Shown here piece by piece: positions 26,656 to 35,697 of a stretch of DNA of 64,000 nucleotides. The translations under genes and the position numbers were made by a program. Under the pieces are notes generated by a model. It saw nothing but the letters and a program-made list of their open reading frames with translations, did no database searches and was not told where the DNA came from. Source of the stretch: Saprospiraceae bacterium (GTDB lineage: Bacteria > Bacteroidota > Bacteroidia > Chitinophagales > Saprospiraceae). Where the stretch lies: positions 161,626 through 225,625 of the forward strand of contig JADKEB010000012.1 of the NCBI GenBank assembly GCA_016718205.1, written 5' to 3'. Positions within the stretch are counted from its first letter, which is position 1. Each line of letters starts with the position of its first letter.

Positions 26656-27429
26656 TTAGAGATACAAATTATCCTTTTCACTGATTGCTACTTCGAATAA
26701 AAATTCACCTATCTTTTGATACAATGACTCAAGAAATATTTCACCTTTTTCTGCAGTGGCCTTAGATGGGTCGCCTACTCCTGTGTCTTCTGTCACACTG
26801 AACCAATGGCGCTCTGCCCATGCCCAACCTTGAGAGATAGCACTAAATCTGAATTTTTTAGCTTTACCGGGACCAGCCACTGAAAGGGGCAAGACCCATT
26901 CAGGTTTCAGATGCATCATGATACTTGTTTCTGCTTCTCCTGCGTGATCTCCGGGCTCTTCAAAGTAGGATTTCAGGTCTTTCATTTTGTACCAGTCGAC
27001 CGTAAAGAAGAGCATTCTGGGATATTTAAGGCCCAATTCTCTGACCATTTGCCTGAAGTCATTACCACCATGACTATTCAAAATCACGAGTTTTAGAATA
27101 CCTTGTCTGTTGAGTGTATCCGCTATATCTGTCAATATCAACATTTGGGTAGAAGGATTGAGATTGATATCCAAGGGTACATCGTGCTGACCCGTGTTGA
27201 CACCGAATGGAATCGCCGGAAGCACGATCACCTTTGCTCCTTTTTCATGGGCATATTTCGCTGCACCTGCAGCCATAGCATCTGCTTCTATAGTATCGGT
27301 ACTGTATGGCAGGTGGTAATTGTGTGCTTCGGTGGCTCCCCAGGGCAAAATGGCTACATCATAACCGCTGCTCTTAACGGTAAGGTAATTGGTTTCTGCC
27401 AAAATATAAGGTCTTCCGATCATGGACAT
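26656..27429 (-). CDS. Creatininase-family amidohydrolase
   Basis: Metal-binding motifs of the creatininase fold are PWGATEAHNYHLPYSTD (Glu, His, Asp), ILNSHGGND and GDHAGEAETSIMM. Family members hydrolyse cyclic amides or formamides (creatinine, FAPy, mycofactocin precursor). The gene is 4 nt downstream of the deoxyhypusine-synthase-like gene and in one unit with arginine decarboxylase. In many Bacteroidota an agmatinase occupies a comparable place, so a role on agmatine or a related guanidine is a reasonable guess, not shown by the sequence. Confidence 0.87.
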   Translation of the reverse strand: MSMIGRPYILAETNYLTVKSSGYDVAILPWGATEAHNYHLPYSTDTIEADAMAAGAAKYAHEKGAKVIVLPAIPFGVNTGQHDVPLDINLNPSTQMLILTDIADTLNRQGILKLVILNSHGGNDFRQMVRELGLKYPRMLFFTVDWYKMKDLKSYFEEPGDHAGEAETSIMMHLKPEWVLPLSVAGPGKAKKFRFSAISQGWAWAERHWFSVTEDTGVGDPSKATAEKGEIFLESLYQKIGEFLFEVAISEKDNLYL

Positions 27430-27433
27430 TTAT

Positions 27434-28399
27434 CTACCAGCCCAGAATAATGGCAAAAATCAAAGGTGCCACGATGGTAGCGTCACTTTCAATAATATAC
27501 TTTGGCGTAGTGATATCTAATTTCCCCCAGGTGATCTTTTCATTGGGCACCGCTCCAGAATAAGATCCGTAACTGGTTGTACTATCGCTGATCTGACAGA
27601 AATAGGACCAGAATGGGATATCATGCATTTCCATATCCTGATACAGCATCGGTACTACACAAATAGGAAAATCACCAGCGATACCTCCGCCAATCTGAAA
27701 GAATCCTACACCTTTACCGGCGCTGTTTTTGACATACCAATCAGACAGCCACATCATATATTCTATACCGGATTTCGTGGTAGATGCCTTGAGTTGCCCT
27801 TTGATACAGTAAGATGCAAAAATATTGCCCATCGTACTATCTTCCCATCCGGGTACTACTATGGGAATGTTTTTTTCAGCAGCCGCCAGCATCCAGCTGT
27901 TTTTTGGATCTATCTCATAATATTGTTCCAACACACCACTTAAGAGCATTTTGTACATGAACTCGTGGGGAAAATACCTTTCATCATTTTTTTCAGCGGT
28001 GCTCCATATGTCCCATAGGTGTTTTTGCAATCTTCTGAATGCTTCTTCTTCCGGGATGCAAGTATCGGTGACTCTGTTATAATGATTTTCCAGTAGATCC
28101 CATTCGTCCTGTGGGCTAAGTTCACGGTAGTTGGGCACTCTTTTGTAATGAGAGTGAGCTACAAGATTCATGATATCTTCTTCAAGATTGGCTCCGGTGC
28201 ATGAGATGATCTGCACTTTGTCCTGTCTGATCATTTCTGCAAGTGATTTTCCCAGTTCGGCTGTACTCATAGCACCTGCAAGGGTGATCATCATTTTACC
28301 TCCTTCATTGAGATGGGCGATGTATCCATCAGCAGCGTCTATGAGTGCTGCAGCATTAAAATGTTTGTAGTGATGTTTTAAAAACTCAGTTATTTGCAT
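27434..28399 (-). CDS. Deoxyhypusine-synthase-like protein
   Basis: The 321-residue NAD-dependent spermidine-using fold shows LAGAMSTAELGKSLAEMIR, SCTGANLEEDIMNLV, GGGIAGDF and a C-terminal ITWGKLD whose Lys aligns with the catalytic Lys of eukaryotic DHS, as I recall it. Bacteria lack eIF5A, and bacterial homologues act in polyamine metabolism (for example making homospermidine). The gene sits 14 nt after arginine decarboxylase, which fits a polyamine operon. Confidence 0.88.
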   Translation of the reverse strand: MQITEFLKHHYKHFNAAALIDAADGYIAHLNEGGKMMITLAGAMSTAELGKSLAEMIRQDKVQIISCTGANLEEDIMNLVAHSHYKRVPNYRELSPQDEWDLLENHYNRVTDTCIPEEEAFRRLQKHLWDIWSTAEKNDERYFPHEFMYKMLLSGVLEQYYEIDPKNSWMLAAAEKNIPIVVPGWEDSTMGNIFASYCIKGQLKASTTKSGIEYMMWLSDWYVKNSAGKGVGFFQIGGGIAGDFPICVVPMLYQDMEMHDIPFWSYFCQISDSTTSYGSYSGAVPNEKITWGKLDITTPKYIIESDATIVAPLIFAIILGW

Positions 28400-28413
28400 T
28401 TTTTAGTTTTATC

Positions 28414-29811
28414 TTAATATCCCAAAATCTTAAGCATTTGTTCTACAGTCTGCTCATCTCTGTAAAGTCTGTCAACTATATTGCCTTTATCATCTCTATC
28501 AATGATGACAGACTTGGGAGCCGGAATAAGGCAATGTTTGATGCCACCATAACCACTGATGGCATCCTGATATGCTCCGGTATGAAAAAATCCCAGATAA
28601 AGTGGTTCTTCTTTTTCAGAGTCGTAAGTAGGGAGGTAAATCTCCTGATTCAAGTCTTCAGAATTATAGTAATCAGAATGGTCACAACTGATACCGCCGA
28701 TATTGACCCTGGAATACTCATTATCCCACTTATTGACAGGGAGGAGGATAAATTTTTCAAAAATTGACCATGCATCGGGAATAGTATTCATCAGACTATT
28801 GTCTATCAGATACCACAATTCGGAATCATTTTGCTGCTTTTGTTCCAATACTGAAAATATGATGGCACCACTTTCACCTACTGTGTATTTTCCGAATTCA
28901 GTATAAATATCGGGTTCTTCAATACCTTCTTCTACACAAACTTCCTTGATATTGGTGATGAGTTCGCTGATCATATACTTGTAATCATATTCAAATCCGA
29001 GATTATTTCGGATAGGCAATCCGCCTCCCAGATTTATGGAATCCAGTGTAGGACATATTTTTTTAAGTTCAGCAAATAATTTTAAAGCTTTTCTGAATTC
29101 GCCCCAATAGTAGAGATTGTCTTTGATGCCGGAGTCCACAAAGAAGTGGAGCATTTTTAGTTTTACTCTTTTTTTCTTGGCTACTTTTGTTTTGTAGTAA
29201 TCGATGATTTCAGCACTTCGTATGCCTAGCCTCGATGTATAGTAGGATGATTGCGGCTCCTCATTGATTGCCATCCTGATACCTATTGTCAGATCCTTTT
29301 TAGTTTTACTATAAAAACGTTCTAATTCGTACTTACTATCCATGACAGGGATGACATTTTCATACCCATCTTCCATCAGTTCTATGATTTTGTTGAGATA
29401 GTCCTCTGTCTTGTGTCCGTTTTGGATCAAAATGGTTTTTTTATTGATTTTTCCTTTATCATGAAGGATTCTGATGATATCAATATCAAATGAGGAAGAT
29501 GTTTCGAGATGTACATTATGTTCCAGAGCCTCTTCGATGACGTGGGAAAAGTGACAGCATTTGGTGCAGTAGCAGTAATGATACTCTCCTTTATAACTAT
29601 TGGCCTTCATGGCCTTATTGAAAAAGTTTTTTGCTTTTTTGATTTGGTCTCCGATTCTGGGCAGATAAGTGAGTCGGAATGGAGTCCCATATTTTTCAAT
29701 CAGGTACTTTAATGAAATTCCATGAAAGGTGAGATTTCCCTGATTGAGGTCGAACCCTTCTTGTGGAAAATAATATGTCTGATTAATGAGTTGAAAATAG
29801 GTATTTTTCAT
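28414..29811 (-). CDS. speA: Arginine decarboxylase-type PLP enzyme
   Basis: The 465 residues form an alanine-racemase-type barrel decarboxylase. The PLP-lysine region reads YHYCYCTKCCHFSHVIEEAL, SINLGGGLPIRNN is the glycine-rich phosphate loop, and YTEFGKYTVGESGA lies downstream. The sequence fits the Bacteroidota biosynthetic arginine decarboxylases, which are shorter than the E. coli SpeA of about 650 residues. The product agmatine would feed the polyamine route served by the two genes downstream. First gene of the operon. Confidence 0.85.
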   Translation of the reverse strand: MKNTYFQLINQTYYFPQEGFDLNQGNLTFHGISLKYLIEKYGTPFRLTYLPRIGDQIKKAKNFFNKAMKANSYKGEYHYCYCTKCCHFSHVIEEALEHNVHLETSSSFDIDIIRILHDKGKINKKTILIQNGHKTEDYLNKIIELMEDGYENVIPVMDSKYELERFYSKTKKDLTIGIRMAINEEPQSSYYTSRLGIRSAEIIDYYKTKVAKKKRVKLKMLHFFVDSGIKDNLYYWGEFRKALKLFAELKKICPTLDSINLGGGLPIRNNLGFEYDYKYMISELITNIKEVCVEEGIEEPDIYTEFGKYTVGESGAIIFSVLEQKQQNDSELWYLIDNSLMNTIPDAWSIFEKFILLPVNKWDNEYSRVNIGGISCDHSDYYNSEDLNQEIYLPTYDSEKEEPLYLGFFHTGAYQDAISGYGGIKHCLIPAPKSVIIDRDDKGNIVDRLYRDEQTVEQMLKILGY

Positions 29812-30017
29812 TTAAGGGCATAAAGTTGGTTTTTGATGAAAAAATTTTAACTTTTAGGAATAATCAAATTTTATTTAATATGCTAATTTTTGTGATTTGA
29901 AAGCTTATCCCTAAATAGCTACCAAAAATTTAAAAAACGGATACAAAGAAACGATTATTCTACCTTTTATTATATAATTCCACCTTAAATATTCAAGGTT
30001 TATTTTTTCTATTAGAC

Positions 30018-30815
30018 CTATAGCACTATATCGTCCCTGTGAGTACCCAGGCCAAAAAGAGCAAAATCATAGTATACAGGATCTGATGGTCTCATCGTGC
30101 GTAGATGCGAAGTGATCTCTTCTACAGCAGACCAGTCCAATGAACGCCGTGTAAGCAAACCAAAGTTTCTTGCGTGTTTTTCTACATGAACATCGAGTGG
30201 AATCATGAGTCCGGACATCGGAATACTATTCCAGATGCCAAAATCAACTTTTCTTTCATCTTTTCGTACCATCCACCTCAGAAACATATTGAGTCTCTTA
30301 CAAGCTGAATTTTTGTGGGGTGATGCGATATGTTTTTTTGTCCTGGATGGCGCAAATTCATTATTGAACACCAAATCGTAGAACTGTGTCAAGGCATTTT
30401 TCTGATGGTAAGTTACTGATTCAGGAGCATAAAAAGCGTGCTCTAAACTTTCATGGGATCGATAGTATCTTTGAAGGAATTCGATAAGATACAGCAGGTC
30501 TGTGCTCTGAAAGGTCCTGTGTTTGAACCCGATCATTTTTTTTCTTTCCGACTCACTATGATGTATGATGAAATCGTGAGGCTTATCATCCATCAAAGTC
30601 ATGATCTCACGAGCTTTGCTGATGATCGTTTTTCGGTTGCCCCAGGCCAGAATAGCACTAAAGAAACCGGCAATCTCTATATCTTGTTTTTTGGAAAAAC
30701 GGTGTGGAACACTTATCGGGTCTAATTCGATAAAATCAAAACAGTTGAATCTGTCTGCAAAATGGTCAAGATGTTCTCTTAATCTGGTAAAGTCGATAGG
30801 GGCGCATTCAGACAT
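30018..30815 (-). CDS. TIGR02757 (DUF2400) family protein
   Basis: The 265 residues match the conserved Bacteroidota/Proteobacteria family TIGR02757: IEIAGFFSAILAWGNRKTII, RFNCFDFIELDPISVPHRF, MSGLMIPLDVHVEKHAR and a C-terminal YYDFALFGLGTH. The fold resembles helix-hairpin-helix DNA glycosylases, but function is unassigned. The upstream intergenic space holds a family D repeat. Confidence 0.88.
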   Translation of the reverse strand: MSECAPIDFTRLREHLDHFADRFNCFDFIELDPISVPHRFSKKQDIEIAGFFSAILAWGNRKTIISKAREIMTLMDDKPHDFIIHHSESERKKMIGFKHRTFQSTDLLYLIEFLQRYYRSHESLEHAFYAPESVTYHQKNALTQFYDLVFNNEFAPSRTKKHIASPHKNSACKRLNMFLRWMVRKDERKVDFGIWNSIPMSGLMIPLDVHVEKHARNFGLLTRRSLDWSAVEEITSHLRTMRPSDPVYYDFALFGLGTHRDDIVL

Positions 30816-30817
30816 AT

Positions 30818-30984
30818 AGAGTTATGTTAAAGTTAAATTGAAAGAAGAGTTATTGTATCTTTTCTATTTGCTCTTCGTTGACGAACCACTTCCTTAACTA
30901 CTGCTAAGGTCGGGAACCCTCGCCTTGATCAAAAGAAAAATCAACTGATAATTTAACTGTCATTCAACACTTACAGTAACACTT
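30818..30984. repeat. Family D dispersed repeat, copy 1
   Basis: It aligns over most of its length with 42033-42175, sharing TTTGCTCTTCGTTGA, TTGATCAAAAGAAAAATC and a TAACACTTG end. The ends form an imperfect inverted repeat. It carries about 24 extra bases near 30895-30920. It fills the space between infB and the TIGR02757 gene. No target duplication is evident. Confidence 0.6.
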
Positions 30985-30999
30985 GCTTCAGCATTGGTC

Positions 31000-33825
31000 T
31001 TACTTCAAAGTCTGTTTGATCTCGACGATATCGTAACCTTCGATGACATCACCGACTCTGATGTCATTGAAATTTTTGATGGTCACTCCGCATTCAAGAC
31101 CGTTCTTGACTTCTTTGGCGTCTTCTTTATACCTCTTAAGTGAAGTTAACTCACCTTGGGCACCTTCCTTGATTGGGAAAATAACGATGCCGTCTCTGAT
31201 GATGCGTATGAAAGTATTTCTGGTGATTTTTCCTTCAGTAACATAACAGCCAGCAATCGTTCCGATTTTAGACATGGTATAAGTTTCGCGAACTTCCACT
31301 TGAGCCACAATTTTTTCTTCTTTTGTAGGCTCCAACATACCCTCCATTGCAGACTTAATTTCTTCAATAGCCTCGTATATGATAGAGTATGTTTTGATCT
31401 GAACACCTTCTCTTTCAGCTATGGCACGAGCATTGGCAGATGGCCTTACCTGGAATCCTATGATGATCGCATCTGAAGCAGATGCCAGCAAGACATCAGA
31501 TTCAGCTATGGCACCTACTGCTTTATGTATGACATTCACCTGTATGGTTTCTACAGAAAGTTTGATCAATGAGTCAGTCAATGCTTCTATAGAACCATCC
31601 ACATCCCCTTTGACGATAAGATTCAACTCTTTAAATGTTCCTAATGCAAGTCGACGTCCGATTTCATCAAGAGAAATACGCTTACTTGCTCTGTTACTTT
31701 GTTCTCTTTCTATTTGGGCTCTTTTGGCAGCAAGTTGTCTTGCTTCCTGATCAGAACCCATTACTTTGAATTTCTCTCCGGCCTGAGGTGCGCCGCTGAG
31801 GCCTAAAATCAGTGTTGGAGTAGAAGGGCCTGCTTTTTTGACTTTTTTACCGAGTTCATTGAACATGGCTTTGATCTTACCGGAGTAAGGTCCCGCCACC
31901 AATGAGTCTCCTATTTCTACTGTTCCATTTTGGACCAGGATTTTTGTGACGTATCCTTTACCTTTATCCAAAGAAGCCTCGATGACTGTTCCAAGTCCCG
32001 GTCTTTCCGGATTGGATTTCAGTTCCAGGACTTCAGCCTCCAGCAATATTTTTTCCAACAGTTTGTCGATATGAAGTCCTTGTTTTGCCGAAATGTCCTG
32101 AGATTGATAAGTACCACCCCAATCTTCGACAAGCAAATTCATAGAGGCAAGTTCTTGTTTTATTCTTTCAGGATCCGCTCCGGCTTTATCTATTTTATTG
32201 ATTGCAAATATCATAGGTACACCGGCAGCCTGAGCATGACTTATTGCTTCTTTGGTCTGAGGCATGATATGATCATCTGCTGCAACAATGATAACTGCTA
32301 TGTCTGTTACTTTGGCACCTCTGGCACGCATAGCGGTAAAAGCTTCGTGGCCCGGAGTATCCAGAAATGTGATTTTTTTCAAATCGGGGCCTACTTTTAC
32401 TTCATATGCTCCGATATGCTGAGTGATACCACCAGCTTCACCACCTGCTACATTGGCTGATCGGATATAATCCAATAGCGACGTTTTACCATGATCTACG
32501 TGGCCCATGACGGTCACTATAGGTGCTCTTGGAATGGAGTCTTCGCCGTAATCTTCTTCTGTCGTGTTGTCTTCGCTTATCTCTTCTGCACTTATGAATT
32601 CTACTTCATGTCCAAATTCTCCCGCTACCAACTCAATAATTTCAGCATCTAAGCGTTGATTAATAGAAACTATGATACCAAGACTCAGGCACGTAGTGAT
32701 CACTTGAGATACAGGCACATCCAGTAAACTTGCTAATTCAGATACAGATACAAATTCTGTAAGTTTGAGTTTAGTGTCTACATTTTCAACATCTAATTGT
32801 TCTTGCTTTTCACGTTTGACATCCCTATTGTCACGTCTTATTTTTTGTCTTTTGTTTTTGCCGCCGACATTTAATCTTGCCATTGTGGCCTTGATCTTCT
32901 CGTCAATTTCTTTTTGAGAAACTTCTTTGACTTCTTCTCTTGGCTGAGGACCTTTGCCGACTAAAGGTTTCTTATTGGGATCTCCGGAAGGTCTTTGGTC
33001 GCTCATACCGGTACCAGCGACTTTTTTTCTTTTTCTTTTTCGTTTTTGGCCTTCAGATGTTGCACTTCCTTGCTGTTGAGTTCCGGGTTTCTGTTGGTCA
33101 GATGGTTGTCCGGTTGGTTTTTCGGAAGGTTTGGGTTTGGTTGAGCTATCCAGTTTGCTGGTGTCAATTTTACCCATGATCTTGAGTCCTTTGAGCTGAG
33201 GTGTTTTTGCTCTTAAAAAATCTTCTTCAGGGGCTCCCTGAGTATTTTTTTCAGGAGTTTCAGCAGGTTTTTCGACTATGGTTTCAACTGGCTTTTCTAT
33301 TTTTGCCTCTATTGGCTTGACATCTTCTTTTTCTTTTGGCTCTTCTTGCTTTTGTTTTGGTTTTTCAAGGTCAATTTTGCCCATGACCTTGAGTCCGGGT
33401 AATTCAGGTGTTGAGGTTTTTAATATTTCTTCAGCTTGAACTGGTTCTTTTGCCTTTGGAGTCTCTTCTACAACCGGCGGAGCAGCTGGTGGTGGTGCTG
33501 CAGGTGTAGTCACAGGTGTGGCAACAGGTGATGTAGCTGGTTTGTCCATTCCAAATTTAGGAATGGAGAAAAGAGGCTTTGCAGGAGCTTTATCATCTGC
33601 ATGCTTATGATCACCACCTGGTCGGTTACCGATGATGATTTTATCTGCCTTTTCTTTTTCAGCCATAGATGATCTGAATTCTTTGAGGAGCAGATCATGC
33701 ACCTCTTCAGAAATCATTGATGTCGGCTTGTTTTCAATGATATGCCCTTTAGTAGCAAGAAAATCTACTATGGTACCGACACCTACGTTCAGCTCTTTTG
33801 CTATTTTAAATAATCTTTCTGCCAT
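31000..33825 (-). CDS. infB: Translation initiation factor IF-2
   Basis: The 941-residue GTPase has an N-terminal IF2_N segment, a long charged linker rich in Pro, Lys and Glu with two copies of a GLKxMGKID motif seen in Bacteroidota IF-2, and a second IF2_N-like segment. The G domain follows: GHVDHGKTSL (G1), DTPGHEAF (G3), NKIDKAG (G4) and SAKQG (G5), then domains II-IV. It positions initiator tRNA on the ribosome. Third gene of rimP-nusA-infB. Confidence 0.98.
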   Translation of the reverse strand: MAERLFKIAKELNVGVGTIVDFLATKGHIIENKPTSMISEEVHDLLLKEFRSSMAEKEKADKIIIGNRPGGDHKHADDKAPAKPLFSIPKFGMDKPATSPVATPVTTPAAPPPAAPPVVEETPKAKEPVQAEEILKTSTPELPGLKVMGKIDLEKPKQKQEEPKEKEDVKPIEAKIEKPVETIVEKPAETPEKNTQGAPEEDFLRAKTPQLKGLKIMGKIDTSKLDSSTKPKPSEKPTGQPSDQQKPGTQQQGSATSEGQKRKRKRKKVAGTGMSDQRPSGDPNKKPLVGKGPQPREEVKEVSQKEIDEKIKATMARLNVGGKNKRQKIRRDNRDVKREKQEQLDVENVDTKLKLTEFVSVSELASLLDVPVSQVITTCLSLGIIVSINQRLDAEIIELVAGEFGHEVEFISAEEISEDNTTEEDYGEDSIPRAPIVTVMGHVDHGKTSLLDYIRSANVAGGEAGGITQHIGAYEVKVGPDLKKITFLDTPGHEAFTAMRARGAKVTDIAVIIVAADDHIMPQTKEAISHAQAAGVPMIFAINKIDKAGADPERIKQELASMNLLVEDWGGTYQSQDISAKQGLHIDKLLEKILLEAEVLELKSNPERPGLGTVIEASLDKGKGYVTKILVQNGTVEIGDSLVAGPYSGKIKAMFNELGKKVKKAGPSTPTLILGLSGAPQAGEKFKVMGSDQEARQLAAKRAQIEREQSNRASKRISLDEIGRRLALGTFKELNLIVKGDVDGSIEALTDSLIKLSVETIQVNVIHKAVGAIAESDVLLASASDAIIIGFQVRPSANARAIAEREGVQIKTYSIIYEAIEEIKSAMEGMLEPTKEEKIVAQVEVRETYTMSKIGTIAGCYVTEGKITRNTFIRIIRDGIVIFPIKEGAQGELTSLKRYKEDAKEVKNGLECGVTIKNFNDIRVGDVIEGYDIVEIKQTLK

Positions 33826-33875
33826 CGGCGAACTAAAATATTTTTACTTTTATTGATCCACTATATATGAATCAA

Positions 33876-35111
33876 TTATTCTTCAAATTCAGATGCCAGA
33901 ATGCTTAGTACATCGTCTATTGTTTCTTCTTCGAGGTCTGATCTTCTGATCAACTCTTCTCTGTTTAAAGCCAATACACTTTTTGCTGTATCGCATCCTA
34001 TATTTTTGAGGGCATCTATTACCCAGCTTTCTATTTCATCAGAAAATTCGTCAAGATCTACATCTTCGATTTCCTGATCATCTGTATCTCTAAATACATC
34101 AATCTCATATCCTGTGAGCTTACTGGCCAGTTTTATGTTGCTGCCACCTTTGCCTATGGCCAGTGATACCTGATCAGGTTTCAGGTAGACTGATGCTCTG
34201 AGAGCAACCTCATCGAGAGAGATACTTGTCACCTTTGCAGGAGTCAGTGACCGCTGTATAAATAATGATGTATTGTTAGTGTAATTTACGATGTCAATGT
34301 TTTCATTGCGCAATTCTCTGACGATACCATGTATCCTTGAGCCCTTCATTCCCACACAAGCTCCAACTGGATCTATTCTGTCATCATATGATTCTACTGC
34401 AACCTTGGCTCTTTCTCCCGGCATTCTTACTATTTTTTTGATAGTGATCAGTCCGTCTTCAATTTCAGGAACTTCCTGTTCCATCATCTTTTCGAGGAAG
34501 GTGTTATCTGTTCTGGACAACATCACCATGGGAGAACCATTGCGCATTTCGACTCTTTTGATCACTCCGCGCACCATGTCTCCTTTTCTGAAGAAGTCAC
34601 CTTTGATCATTTCGAGTTTTGGCAATACAAGTTCATATTGTGTGGCGTCATCCAATACTAATACTTCTTTTTTAAGCACCTGACTCACCTCAGCAACTAC
34701 AAGATCACCGACTCTGTCCATATAGCGTTTGTAGACATCGTCTTTCTCAAGGTCCATGATCCTAGATATCAATGTCTGTCGTGCGGCCATGATGGATCTC
34801 CTTCCGAAGTCTTCAAGTGTCAGTTGCTGATAGCATTCTTCACCCACTTCATAAGCCTCATCAATGGCTTTTGCCTCGGTATATGATATCTGGCTCAATT
34901 CGTCAGTCACTTCGCCATCGGGTACTATCACACGTACACGCCACATTTCAAGGTCACCGTTCTGTGTATTGACGATGACGTCAAAATTTTCATCAGAACC
35001 ATACTTTTTTCTGATCAATGTCCTGAAAACATCTTCCAATACACGGACCATAGTAGGTCTGTCTATATTTTTGCCTTCTTTAAATTCGGAAAAGGATTCT
35101 ACTAAATTCAT
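33876..35111 (-). CDS. nusA: Transcription termination/antitermination protein NusA
   Basis: The 411 residues show the NusA N-terminal RNA-polymerase-binding domain, an S1 domain (about 130-200, GDLVVAEVSQVLKKE), and KH domains with PVGACVGMKGSRI and SLAIGKGGSNIKLASKL. The final acidic stretch carries a helix-hairpin-helix-like segment. It overlaps rimP by one nucleotide and precedes infB, the usual order. Confidence 0.97.
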   Translation of the reverse strand: MNLVESFSEFKEGKNIDRPTMVRVLEDVFRTLIRKKYGSDENFDVIVNTQNGDLEMWRVRVIVPDGEVTDELSQISYTEAKAIDEAYEVGEECYQQLTLEDFGRRSIMAARQTLISRIMDLEKDDVYKRYMDRVGDLVVAEVSQVLKKEVLVLDDATQYELVLPKLEMIKGDFFRKGDMVRGVIKRVEMRNGSPMVMLSRTDNTFLEKMMEQEVPEIEDGLITIKKIVRMPGERAKVAVESYDDRIDPVGACVGMKGSRIHGIVRELRNENIDIVNYTNNTSLFIQRSLTPAKVTSISLDEVALRASVYLKPDQVSLAIGKGGSNIKLASKLTGYEIDVFRDTDDQEIEDVDLDEFSDEIESWVIDALKNIGCDTAKSVLALNREELIRRSDLEEETIDDVLSILASEFEE

Positions 35112-35584
35112 TAATTAAAACTTATTTTAATTCTTGATTCAATTATGTCTTTAAATTTTATTTGCTCTGTTATCGTTACTTTTTTATTCTTTTTACCTTC
35201 CTTGATTTTTGTATCATATGTCACATGTATGATGTCATCTGTCACTGCGGAAAGTACGCCTCTTACCTGATTGCCTCCACTATGTTTGATTTCAATGATT
35301 CTTCCTATATTTTTTAGGTATTGTCTTAGAAATTTCAAGGGGCTTCCTACTCCGGCAGAAGAAACATCAAGGATGTAACTTTCGCCAAATGATTTCTTTT
35401 CATCAAATATTGCTTCTAACCATCTGCTGAGTTTCTGACATTTCAAAAAACTCACTCCTTCATCACTGTCCAGAAAAATTTCAATTTTATTGGATTTTAT
35501 CTTATACTCTATGAGATACAAGTCTGACAACTCTAATTCTGTCAGTCCCTGATTTATCAATTCGTCTATCTCCTGTAGTTGCAT
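35111..35584 (-). CDS. rimP: Ribosome maturation factor RimP
   Basis: The 157 residues have the RimP N-terminal alpha/beta domain (EIFLDSDEGVSFLKCQKLSR, YILDVSSAGVGSPLKFLRQY) and a C-terminal SH3-like domain (RGVLSAVTDDIIHVTYD). RimP assists 30S subunit assembly. First gene of the rimP-nusA-infB operon; a hairpin lies between its promoter and start codon. Confidence 0.95.
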   Translation of the reverse strand: MQLQEIDELINQGLTELELSDLYLIEYKIKSNKIEIFLDSDEGVSFLKCQKLSRWLEAIFDEKKSFGESYILDVSSAGVGSPLKFLRQYLKNIGRIIEIKHSGGNQVRGVLSAVTDDIIHVTYDTKIKEGKKNKKVTITEQIKFKDIIESRIKISFN

Positions 35585-35600
35585 AACATTACATCAACAA

Positions 35601-35625
35601 AAAAGGGAACTTTCTGTCCCCTTTT
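35601..35625 (-). terminator. Hairpin between ndpA and rimP, possible terminator or leader attenuator
   Basis: On the minus strand AAAAGGGG…CCCTTTTTT forms a stem followed by a T run. It lies after ndpA and, if the promoter box at 35649-35656 is used, inside the 5' leader of rimP-nusA-infB. It could end ndpA transcripts, attenuate the operon, or both. Confidence 0.6.
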
Positions 35626-35648
35626 CACTCTTTCTTTAAAATGTGCCG

Positions 35649-35656
35649 CAAATGTA
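35649..35656 (-). promoter_or_regulatory. -7 box for rimP-nusA-infB
   Basis: TACATTTG on the minus strand fits TAnnTTTG and lies 65 nt upstream of the rimP ATG. A convincing -33 TTTG at the right distance is not seen. Confidence 0.45.
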
Positions 35657-35697
35657 CAAACTTTTTCTCAAAAGTGCACTTAAAATTTTATTATTTC

